From positions 5,121,307 to 5,185,306 of the forward strand of contig NC_050471.1 of assembly GCF_013373865.1 (NCBI RefSeq): a stretch of 64,000 bases of DNA. The letters are read 5' to 3'. Below, piece after piece: positions 35,318-45,145 of the stretch (positions within the stretch are counted from its first letter, which is position 1; each line of letters opens with the position of its first letter). Below the pieces are notes generated by a model. It did not search any database. It saw only the letters and a list, made by a program, of their open reading frames with translations, and was not told where the DNA came from. The DNA comes from Monomorium pharaonis (taxonomy: Eukaryota > Arthropoda > Insecta > Hymenoptera > Formicidae). A program made the position numbers and the translations under genes.

Positions 35318-35355
35318 GGGGTGGGGGAGGGGGAGAAGGCATGCGGGGAGGGGGG
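35318..35355 (+). other. G-quadruplex candidate
   Basis: Five G tracts of 4, 5, 5, 4 and 6 bases are separated by 1, 1, 11 and 1 bases, exceeding the usual four-tract rule. It could form an intramolecular quadruplex on the plus strand. Confidence 0.7.
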
Positions 35356-35845
35356 AGACAGTTGCAGGCGGGGTGTAGCAAGCTGCGGTGGAAATGAAGG
35401 CACACCGTGCCTGGAAAAATGCGAACCTCCATCTCCCCGCATACATTTCCATATATCAACCCATCCAGCTACGCTTGGTGAGAGCGCGACGGCGCTCGCC
35501 CGACGGCGCGGACGAGCGAGACGCGACGAGCGAAGGAGAGCCTGTGGATAAGGGGGACCAACGGAATAAATCCAACTAATTAGACGAGAAAAACCGCGGA
35601 TTAATTACCCGTCGCCTTTGCCTCTTCCTACCGGCCGTCTCCTCGCCATCCTTCTCCCGACTCTTGCGCCCTTCCGGCTGGCCGAGCGCGGTAAACAATT
35701 TTTCATTCCGCGTTCGGCGTGGCGTTTCGTCCCTCCGGTCTTGTACATCGGACCTTTGCGGTCGTCATTTAAAGTTTCCGAGACGTTGTACGAACAATTA
35801 TTCACATATAATCAATCGTATTTAAATACAATATAGTATCGTATT

Positions 35846-35875
35846 TTAGAGAGTCTGCATCTATAGACTCTCTAA
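35846..35875. repeat. 11-bp perfect stem-loop
   Basis: TTAGAGAGTCT (35846-35856) and AGACTCTCTAA (35865-35875) enclose an 8-base loop. Too short for a typical microRNA precursor. Confidence 0.8.
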
Positions 35876-36142
35876 GTCTTCGATAGGATTCTTTGTAATT
35901 AAAGACTAAGTCACCAATTGTTTCTACTTTTTTTTACAACTAGTCCAATTGCTGAAAAATCCATTTTTATTCCCTTATATATCAGCAAAATGCTGATTCG
36001 TCGAATAAAAGATTCGCATTGCCCCCTCTCGCAAGGCAAATACTGGAACGAAAGCAAAAGTACGAGGACGACAGAGACGCGAAGATTACCGGGGAGTCTT
36101 TACAGCGCCTATAGTTGTATACATACATACGTACACAGATGC

Positions 36143-36190
36143 ATACACACACACACACACACACACATACACACACACACGCACACACAC
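36143..36190. repeat. (CA)n microsatellite
   Basis: About 48 bases of CA repeats with one T and one G interruption. Confidence 0.95.
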
Positions 36191-37405
36191 CCGTGCGAAC
36201 AGCTACGGAAGCTTTCTCGCGATGCGGAGTGTTTGCGAGCCGTTCGAAAGCTCTCGGGTTCCAGCGAGTCCGTGTGGCGGGGAAGGGGGATGATGGTGGT
36301 GGTGGAAACGGAAGGATAGAAGGCTGAAATGCAGATTTCGCGCGACTCTTGAGCCTCGAAAGCACCTCAGTTCCCTTGCTTGCATCACTCCCACATCTCC
36401 TTCTCTTCCCTCTTTCCTTACTACTACGATTTTACCTTTTCCCCATCCTCGATCTTTGGCATTCACCGTATCTCATCCTCTCGGCACTCGTGGTGTCTTT
36501 CGTGCCACGTTCCCTCTCTGCCTCTCGTCCTCTGTGCCCTCCGATTTACTTAGCGCTTAGACTCACTTTAGGGCTTCTAGAGTATCGCCCAAAAGGATAT
36601 CCATCCATGACCGATTGTTTGGACTTCACTGAATACAAGAGCGTTTGCTTGACATTATGACTACGCATAGCGTGGACTACTGATAACTTGGTCTCTTAAT
36701 ATTCTTTTGCTAATATGAAGAATGAGAAAGTAAAGAATATAATACTTGCAGTTATTATAAATTAATACGATAGTTTATTTAATTTTATAGTTTTGGATCA
36801 CATTTTATATTGCGTTCTTATCGTATCACCAAATTTAATATATGTGTTGCATACACACGTGCTCTACTTTCTGATATGATCAAAATTTTGCCATACGTTT
36901 TGACTTCATAAATTCACGAAGGAGGACATTAAAATACGGGTTCCTTTCCACTCTCGCGAAATTGTCTTAGGCGACATAAATTTACCCTGAGATTTCTGTC
37001 AAACTATGCCGGAGGCCAGAGCCTGGCGCATCCCGCGCATTTTCCCGGATATATCTGAGAGTCTAATAATTCATTTTATGGAAATATCTCCAACCGGGGA
37101 AAGCCCGGTCAGAGAGGACGCGGCGCGTTCAGTGGCGAGACGGGGGCGCCGCCGTGACACGGCCGGGGGGACAGCATATTTTCCCCGAAATTTAGCGTGA
37201 CCGATTTCGAGCCAATAAATCAAACTGACCAACAGTCCCGGGGAACGGTCCGGATCTCCATATCGAAATTCCTTAGCATATAGAGTGCAAGCTTGCGTAA
37301 CCCCTCGGAGAGACTTCGTTCCGAGGAGTTACTTTGGTCCGAAGAAGACGTTAGTCGCCCTGTCTGCTTCCTCAGCGAACTGCTGTTGTATCCCTTGCGC
37401 GATTT

Positions 37406-37416
37406 GCGGGGGGGGG
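37406..37416. repeat. G run
   Basis: About ten consecutive G bases followed by GGT repeats. Confidence 0.8.
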
Positions 37417-37484
37417 GGTGGTGGTGATGGTCCACCAGAGGTTTGCTCGCTGTTTTACGAACCGGGTTCTATATGGAGATGGGT

Positions 37485-37515
37485 GGCAGCGGCGGCGGTG
37501 GCGGTGGCGGCGGTG
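37485..37515. repeat. (GGC/GGT)n trinucleotide tract
   Basis: About ten GGC and GGT units in the order GGCAGCGGCGGC then GGTGGC. Confidence 0.75.
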
Positions 37516-38542
37516 GCTGGTTGACTGAATAAAAATTACGGAATATGTTGCATATAAAGTAAGTGAAAAACAGACCGAGATGATGAATTACCGCGGGAAC
37601 AAGAGGGGGTAGCGAAGATAACGCCCAGCGCCATCGATCACCGGCCATGGCCAGCAATGACGCGACCTCTTTTCTCCTCGTCTCGCCGACTGCCGCCTCT
37701 CTGTGTCGCGAAGGAGACTATCGTCTACTTCCTTCTCGCCCGATCTCTCATCCGATACACGGAAGAGGATCTATCAATTTCTTACTTCCTCCCAGAAGCT
37801 AACACACCGCGGGCGCAAATGACGCGCGGTTAAACAAAGAGTTCCCGTGCCTCGCGTTATTAATGGCAGTCTTGCCTGAAGAGCCTTCGGCGTCGTGAAT
37901 TTGTATATTAATAATAGTAAGAAGAGAACCACTCTCTTTTTTTTTTCTAAGGAATATTAACTCTCTTATAGTGTTTATCTTTAAATATATATCATGGCAT
38001 ATCTATTAACACAGAATTCTCTGAAATGCTAATCACATTTTCTCATATGAGATAAGAATCGATTGATAAAATATATAATTTTATTAATGAACGTAATATA
38101 AATATCGCGTTTTTCGCCAACTTTTTGCGTCCCATTTTGCAGCAACACGAATCGAGGATTCGAGGAAAGGAATTGTTTTTTTTTTTACACACGATGTGTG
38201 CGAGCACGCGCACGAGCCCGGTGTCTCAGACACTGCAGATCAGATAGGTCAGCCTTCGTCGTTTCGGCCTTTTTCCGGTGATACGCGACGCTCGGCGTGA
38301 CGGTTACAGTCACGGTCTTCCTCTCGCTTTTTCTCTCTCTCCCGTGTCACCCTCGGCAATCCACCCCGTCTGCCGGCGTGTAAAAGCATCTGACGCGCTG
38401 TCCCAGCAGGCCTCCCGGGCTCTTTAGATCGTATCACGGAGGTCACGGTGCTTATATGCCGGCCGCTAACATATTTTTAAGTACCGACGATAGCGTCTAC
38501 CGGACACGACTAGCGCGCGCACCAAGACGATATAGCCTGGCC

Positions 38543-38570
38543 GACGACGACGAGGACGACGACGACGACC
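38543..38570. repeat. (GAC)n trinucleotide tract
   Basis: About nine GAC-type units. Confidence 0.75.
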
Positions 38571-39372
38571 GGTAGGCACAGACGCTAGGAGAAGGAGCGT
38601 GAGCGTGAACGCGCGTTTATCATGCGAAAGAGATGGGAGCCGGAGGAAGAGAGAGAAGCCATATGAGCAAACGCGCGTGGGTACTTGTTACTTGCGCCTG
38701 CTACCCAGGAGAATGGCACCTGTCGCGCAAGGTGTGCTCTTCCAAACTTCTTCTTCCTTCCTCACGATGATACGCCGGGGAAAAGAAACGGATAATTATA
38801 TAACCGATGATATCGAGGAAAATCGCGATGTACTCGAGATAAATCGTCAGCCACCTTGGTGCATCTGCTTAATAGAAAAAGAGTGAATGTGAAGAAATAT
38901 ATTCTAACGATATTCTTTTCTTTACACACATAAAAAAAAAGAAACGGTCCGTTAACTACAAACAATATTTAAACATTGTTTGAAATACTCAATCCTCTTG
39001 CACAGTCGTGATTAGAGAAGAGATAATTTTTCCCTCGCGGTAAAAAGTCAATGCTTAAACAAGCAGGTCCATGGTACGAGAGATTAATCAGATTTAGTAT
39101 CGGATTTTTGGAACCGTCGGTATGAGCGGTTCGTGCGATCAGACGAAAGGTGGATATCTCTCGTGGCCGCGTGCGTGTGAAAGTGTAAGTTTGGTATGGG
39201 CGTCCAGTGCAGGTGAACGTTTGCCGCGCGTGCGGAGCAGGTGGACCAACGATCTTTGGGGCCAGCACGGGGCCCACGAACCAACACGGCTGACCTCGGA
39301 CACCGCAGCGGCAATCGGGGAGATCCGGACAAGACTCCTCTTGCAGCTGCGCGCTTTATCGTTTCGCGTGTG

Positions 39373-39407
39373 TGCGTACCGATTGCACGAAGGCCAATCG
39401 GTACGCA
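39373..39407. repeat. 13-bp perfect stem-loop
   Basis: GCGTACCGATTG (39374-39385) and CAATCGGTACGC (39395-39406) pair perfectly. T39373-A39407 extends the stem and the loop is nine bases. No T-run or pre-microRNA-length arm follows, so its role is unknown. Confidence 0.85.
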
Positions 39408-40166
39408 TCGCTCGACGCTGATACAAGATGATTAACAGCCGTATCTCGTCAATTTAATCTCACCGCGTTCCTCGATGTCCAGTGCTAGATATTTCCGTGT
39501 GTTTTAAAGTTTCAGTTACTTTCTACATTCTAATCTTTATAATAATTTTGTATTTTGTATATAGATTAATCATTAACGCAACGTTGTGTATGGTGAATAT
39601 CTTCGATCAAGTTTTCTGAATATAATGAAAATTTACGGCAGTTACTTTCATATCTGATAAAGACACAAACAGTATTTATATTTATCATTTATATAATTAA
39701 ATATTTCAACGTTCTTCTTACATGTAGAATCGATTGGATCTAGTTCGAGCGTTTAACAGTAATTGTATTTCTAGATATTTATTTTTTCACGACTGAAAAC
39801 TGTTTCCCCATTCTGTTTTAAAATTCATTATTATCCAACGTCGTTGTCGCGGTTGACGGGATAAACTCGCAGCGAAAAGCTCGCGTTGGCCGTGTTACCG
39901 CGAGGTCTGTGCCTAGGACATCGGCCTCAGGATAAGGTCCTGCGAGCTTTCCCCGAGATCCCTACATTACCACGTGGGTATGCGCGTATACGCGGGGGTG
40001 AAGAAGGAGGGTTCGGCATATCGGGGATGCAAACCCTCGTGCGGCAAGTAGATCCCTGCACCGGGCGAAGCTCTCTTCTCCGCGCGGAGCGAGAGCTTTC
40101 GCGCGGTAAAGCGCGGCGCTTCGAAGCCCAGCGACTTCCGGCAGCTGGCCTCCCTACAGGCTTTTC

Positions 40167-40184
40167 CCGGAACTACAGTTCCGG
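40167..40184. repeat. 8-bp dyad with 2-base spacer
   Basis: CCGGAACT and AGTTCCGG separated by AC. Confidence 0.7.
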
Positions 40185-41023
40185 TGAGAACTTGCGACGT
40201 GGCGCAAGGGTGATCCCTTCTTTATCGGCGCCCTCGGGAACGTTGGGGCGTCCTCCTCGTCTTCCCCTTTTCATTTATCCCTTTTTTTTTTCTGCACTGG
40301 TAGACCTAAGACACGGTGGAAAGGCGGTAAGGGAGGGCGAAGGAGTCGTCGACCGGGCGTCGTCATAAGGAGATATTGCGCGGAGATACACGGACGCACT
40401 GTCACGGCTGGCGCACTGCGCGATCTAACGCGGCGGCAACGTGTGCCGCTGTCATACCAATTAATCGCCGGGAGATTCTTATCGTCATGGGATGTTTTCA
40501 GTCACGGGCTTCAGCCATCCTCCTCCTCCGGTTTTGCGCTCCTCTCTTCTATCTCCGCGCCCTTCTTTCTACCCGACGTCGCAGTCACGACGTCCGTCGT
40601 CCGTGCCCCCGTGTACATACGCACGCCTCCAGATCTTAATTTATGAAAATCGCGTAACGCGGCCGTAGAAATTGGCTGCTTCGGGAAACTACGGCGGCCG
40701 CGGTAGCTGGCGGCGGAAGTTCTTTCAGATACCTGTGCGCGCAGCGAGTTCGCCCGCTCGATAGCTCGCGGATCGATTTGGTGTCATAACCACGTCCGCC
40801 GCTGCGACGTGACGATGGCTCCGCTAAGCGATATAGGTAGAGGGTCGTTTTAGTAAGAAAAATATCGCTTTCATTTTTCGCGGGGGGTTGTGAGAATTTT
40901 GTTGTTTCAGCGCGCTACAACTAAAATTACGTGCTGTAGAAAAACGAAAGAAGTTTACTCTGCGCACAATAATTATAATTTCGATGATATGTTCATTTCA
41001 AAACTCAACTGAGGAGAAGCTAT

Positions 41024-41188
41024 TATTCTAGACTGATCTGTAATATATTCTTATTTTAAGACTATAAGTTTTAAGTAATGTCTTAAGATTTGCCAATACG
41101 ACTCTGTGATTGGTCGACGACATCTTAAAACTTAAAACTATACGATGCTCATAAAAATAAGAATTGACTATAAACATCGGTCCTAATA
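41024..41188. mobile_element. Palindromic foldback element, MITE or hairpin-RNA candidate
   Basis: The core 41047-41164 folds on itself: ATTCTTATTTT with AAAATAAGAAT, TATA with TATA, GTTTTAAGT (41068-41076) with ACTTAAAAC (41130-41138), TTAAGAT (41083-41089) with ATCTTAA (41122-41128), and CCAAT (41093-41097) with ATTGG (41109-41113), all nested in order around an 11-base centre. Weaker complementarity (GACTGAT with ATCGGTC) extends to about 41024-41188. No clear target-site duplication was found. A degraded MITE is the simplest reading; a hairpin-RNA source is possible if transcribed. Confidence 0.6.
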
Positions 41189-41263
41189 TCTTTTGATTTG
41201 CATATGGAACTTGTCAATGAATAAAGATCTGAATTTGTAACTTGAATTTGTTAGTCGTACGCG

Positions 41264-41288
41264 ATATTTGATACGTAATATTTGATAC
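41264..41288. repeat. 14-bp tandem duplication
   Basis: ATATTTGATAC repeated with a three-base spacer. Confidence 0.75.
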
Positions 41289-42290
41289 TGGAAGATACTT
41301 GGAAAGATTTACGGCAGCCTCTTATTTCGGCGGCCGACGCTGGCGTATATTGCTATATCGTCCGATCCATGGGAACGTCGTTTTGTATTCCGCGTAAGTA
41401 CCGAGAGAGTCGACCTCGCGGTGTGTGAATGAAATTCAAGGCGGGTCGTCGGTCAGTCCGGTAGGTCGGGCGGGATCTCGCTTGTCCTTGTCCCGTTCTT
41501 GCATGCCGTCGAGGACGTGAGGATCGACGCTGGCAAAGAATGATACGCGTGTACGGGACACGAGAGAAGAACGTGGGAAGATCGCGCGAGAAAAATCGGT
41601 CGACTCGCAACGATAGGAGGATTCGTATGACGCCTCGAACGAGGCGACGGTGAAGCCCTGCGACGAAGTCGTTCCCACATATTTTCCTCCAAACACCGGC
41701 GAACACAGTGGTCTTTGTAATAGCGAAGTATGAATGGGAATATTATGAAAGTACAAAAGGGGGAATATTACAAAGGATTGACAATTTTTTATTTATTAAT
41801 AACTAAAGCTGAAAGAAACAAAAATTCGTTTTCTTCAACATCGATATGCTTAGCGGAATTTAGCACGGTCAAGCTTCACAATTGGCCTTCTGCGATCGGT
41901 TTTCTTTTTTTTTCCTGCGTTGGATATCAAGTCGCGATTTTAATGAACCCTCGCAAAGCACCTGATGCCTGTAGGGATGCGGGATATTGCGGGAGAGATA
42001 AGCTACGAACCGGATGCGGGGAAAACGCGCGATAGATGTGTTTCGTTCGGTTCGCGTAGACAGCCACTGCTGGAGTTGACGGCGTTGGAGAAAACGAGGA
42101 CGGTGAAAGAGAGGAAGCGAGAACAAGCCGTGTAAAACCCGTGGAGGGAAGCAGAAAATAGGAGCGCGCCGCGGATGGATGGAAGGAGCGAGGAAGAGAG
42201 CATCGCGAACAAGAGGAAGCAGCGAGTGATTGATTTTTGTCGTGGCTTTGCCCGACGCTATCCGCTATATCCGCGATTGTGCGGACCCGC

Positions 42291-42440
42291 AGGGGACTCC
42301 CAGCGGCGGCGGCAGCAGCAGCAGCGGCGGCGGCGGCTTCGTGCGGTGAAGCGACGACGGCGGGCGCCGCGACGCCGTCCACCGATTGGCGGTTCCCGTC
42401 CCCAGGGGGCGGCGCTAATCACCAGACCGTGCAGCACCGT
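42291..42440 (+). other. Possible coding exon with alanine run, unsupported
   Basis: After a CAG acceptor-like site (ending 42290), the plus strand reads Pro, twelve Ala from GCG/GCA codons, then a Ser/Thr/Gly/Pro-rich peptide, up to CACC followed by GTGAGT (donor-like, from about 42441). Poly-Ala runs with flanking Gly/Ser/Pro are common in insect regulators, but the acceptor lacks a pyrimidine tract, the minus strand is also open with its own Ala run, and the GGC/GCA tract itself explains the residues. Confidence 0.12.
42305..42338. repeat. (GGC/GCA)n trinucleotide tract
   Basis: GCGGCGGCGGCA then GCA repeats then GGC repeats; it encodes Ala in one frame on each strand. Confidence 0.8.
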
Positions 42441-42524
42441 GAGTCTCTCTACTGCACTCGCCTCGAAAGCACTCTACCGTGCATCGGTGCCTCCAATGTA
42501 TGCATACCTACCGTACATATACTA

Positions 42525-42660
42525 TGTGTGTATATATGTGTCATATATGTACATGAGTATGTGTATGTATATATAGATATATTTGCTGTATATATATATA
42601 TATATATATATATTTATAATATACACATACATATATACATGTACATATATGTACATATAA
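42525..42660. repeat. TA/TG/CA-rich block with (TA)n core and 18-bp palindrome
   Basis: A (TA)n tract at 42588-42612 lies within alternating TG, TA and CA words, followed by the perfect palindrome ATGTACATATATGTACAT at 42639-42656. Likely cruciform-prone. Confidence 0.85.
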
Positions 42661-44187
42661 CTGACTGTACCGCATGCATACACGTTTCGCATGTGCGTAG
42701 GTACACACTAGTCGCATGTTCATCCACGTGTATGTACATACGTATGCGCGAAAACGAGAGCGCGCGCGAGCGAGCGCTGTCCCCTTGCGCGTTAGTGCTC
42801 GCGAGAGAGCACATCGCGTAGTCAGGAACAGGATGTAAAGCGACGACTATGACGACGGGAAATGGAATCGCGCGCGGTGATCCCTTTGTTCCCAAGCTGG
42901 CACGAGAGGAAAAGAACCGCGTAGATGGGTGGGCAGATAGCTTTTGCCAGGATAGATAGAGGCGATGGGAAAGGAGTCCTGTGTGCGCGTCTGCAGTTCG
43001 ATTCCCGAGTTCGATCAAGACGAAGGAAAAGCGAGGAGGATATTGAGAGGCGCGTAACACGAACGTTAGTTCTAGCGTTAAATGCAACTAGTTAGGCACC
43101 ATCTTGCGGGGTTGAATTCAGATATGGCGAGGCGGCTTCAAAGACGGCCGATTAGATGCAAGATACGACAGATGCGCGCTTTGAGAAACGTCGAGACATC
43201 TAATTGCACTGTGGCAGCCATTTTCGCTAAATAAAATTTGTATCAGGGACTCTGAATAAAGACGTGCTCTGAATGTCTTCAGGTATCAGTCGCTTGGGTT
43301 TCAAATTTCTAATTAGGGCAACCTATACCATTCATCTATTTTCCAATAGCGTTATAATCTATTTAACAGATATGGTTGAACAAGGAATAAATTTGCTAAA
43401 CTAATCGACACGTCTGTACCATGTTAAAAATGTATATTAGAACGAAGCAAAATTTATATAGAAACGTAAATTTCTATAGAATAGTATGAAATAAATTGAA
43501 TGAAATCGTTCCATTTGCCTTTGCGTAACTGCCTGACGCGATTTATAAAGTTTACTGTTAGGATCCTTCTTTTACTTTCGAAATGTATATGTAACAACCC
43601 ATTCACAAGATCTCCCACACGTGTTTCGTGACGTGTAGCTTTAACTTTGGCATTCATTAGTATGCAAACTGATATCCCAGATTAAACAGGTTCATACAAA
43701 ATAGATCTCTTCCCTCGTGTTCGAGAATAAATATACCGAAGCTGTTCAATAGACACCTATTCGCGCCTATGGCGCAAAGGAGGAAAAGTCATTCGTAGGG
43801 CATAGTCCGACGCGCCCATTGCCGAGAAAGCGAGAGCAGCAGGTCGGTTCTGCGGTTTTCAGTTGGACGACGACGATAAACCACCGGCGCTGATTTACGA
43901 GGGCACGCCGTGCCGGGTGCCGCGTCGCGCGCGCGGTAGAGAGAACCTGTCGCAGATCGTAGCCGGGGAACGAACGTGGGCTACGCGATCGCGGCAGTCA
44001 GGCAGCCAGGCAGCAACGATACACACCGTTCGGTGGCAATGTAGTTGATAAAGGCCGATAAATCGCGAGTAAAACGGAGTGATAATATCGCGCGACGATG
44101 GGATGGGTGGGATCGTCGCCGTTGTGGAGGTGGAAGAGAGCCGGAGGAGAAGACGATGGTAGTGGCCGTGTCGGCAGTGACCGGCGC

Positions 44188-44216
44188 GGGGGGAGGAAGG
44201 GGCGAAGGGAAAGGGG
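44188..44216 (+). other. G-quadruplex candidate
   Basis: G tracts of 6, 4, 3 and 4 separated by 5, 4 and 3 bases. Confidence 0.6.
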
Positions 44217-44448
44217 AGCGTTTCGCCGCGGCGGCGGCGACGGCAACGACGGCCAGAGGGTGCGGCGGGCACAAAAGGGAAGGTGGTCGGGTTCCCCGAG
44301 GTGGGGAAGTCCGTGGACTCGGGGTGGGGAGTCCGTTGCGCGTAGGGGGATGGAAGAGGAGAACCCGTGGGTCATGGTAGAGAGGGATATGTCGTCTCTC
44401 GCCTCGTCGCTTAGGCGAGACGAAACGGAGCGCGAAGAGAAACCGTCG

Positions 44449-44468
44449 CCGCCGCCGCCGCCGCCGTC
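44449..44468. repeat. (CCG)n trinucleotide tract
   Basis: About six to seven CCG units, reading as Pro in one frame. Confidence 0.75.
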
Positions 44469-44895
44469 GGGAGGACATCGTAGGAGGGACCAATGGACAT
44501 GCGCGGGTGTGCCGCGACACCACGGCGACCTTCTGGCCACCTCCAGAAACAAAATGGCTACCTTGCCTCCCAGCATCGCCGAGAGATGGCGACAGAGCCA
44601 TGTTGTCCATCAGCGTTTGTTCATAGTCTAATCGGACCTCACTGATAAGGATCCCAAAGAAGAATTCTTCTGGTCCGGAAATCCATCAGAAAGTGAAATC
44701 TGAATATTTCACAGAGATTCCGTTGTGTGCGACGAGGAACTTTTCGGAAATAAATTTGTAACATCCCTCAACCTAACGAAAGTACGTCCAATCAGTCTTG
44801 TGATTTCTCTATCTTCTTCGGCATCATGTCCGCGAAACGGGCATACACGATTATGCGATTAACTGGCTAACTATCGTTAGCTACGAGAGTTAGCT

Positions 44896-44912
44896 GGAGA
44901 GAGAGAGAGAGG
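44896..44912. repeat. (GA)n microsatellite
   Basis: About eight GA units. Confidence 0.8.
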
Positions 44913-45099
44913 GTTATCGAGTTACGGCGCGCGATTCCTACGGCGTACGAATTAACATTAGACAGCGCGCCGCGGCGGGAGGAGGCGTTTACACGTAATC
45001 ACGAATGTTCCTCTACGGAATTATATCGAGCGAAACGCCGGGGAGGCGTTATCGGAACTACCGATCGTATGTTTGATTTACAAGATGCTTGAGAAACCG

Positions 45100-45145
45100 C
45101 GTGTGCGCGCGAGAACACGCGCGCCCGCGCGCGCGAGCGCACATT
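45100..45145. repeat. Alternating CG block
   Basis: CGCG-rich alternating purine-pyrimidine DNA, with outer arms GCGAGAA and TTCTCGC that pair across it. Z-DNA or cruciform prone. Confidence 0.6.

Larger units (their letters stand above)
33301..36660. other. Mixed non-coding stretch with G-rich block and CA repeat
   Basis: Contains a GAGA-loop hairpin (33366-33385), CT-rich tract (33820-33862), T13 run (34221-34233), AT-rich DNA (34050-34980), a G-quadruplex candidate (35318-35355), a strong stem-loop (35846-35875) and (CA)n (36143-36190). No gene recognised. Confidence 0.6.
36661..40860. other. Mixed non-coding stretch with stem-loops
   Basis: AT-rich at 36661-36900, 37900-38110 and 39490-39800; GC-rich elsewhere. 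It contains G and GGC/GGT tracts at 37406-37515, a GAC tract near 38543-38570, a strong 13-bp stem-loop (39373-39407) and an 8-bp dyad (40167-40184). Open frames at 39122-39435 and 39886-40368 have no recognised product. Confidence 0.6.
40861..43800. other. Mixed stretch with a foldback element and TA/CA-rich block
   Basis: AT-rich at 40920-41300 with the palindromic element 41024-41188, CpG-rich at 41300-42500 with an Ala-run frame (42291-42440), and TA/TG-rich at 42525-42660. 43240-43740 is AT-rich without visible structure. Small tandems occur at 41264-41288. Confidence 0.55.

Noticed and set aside
42985..43020. tRNA T-loop-like TTCGATT
   Set aside because: Flanking bases do not form the 5-bp T stem and no acceptor, D or anticodon arm is present.
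43863..44048. Frame after TTTTCAG beginning with an acidic Asp run
   Set aside because: The acceptor-like site is fair, but no donor follows at a sensible position and the peptide matches nothing I recognise.
43981..44631. Overlapping frames of 177-209 codons on both strands
   Set aside because: Simultaneously open frames on both strands reflect high GC content with scarce stop codons.
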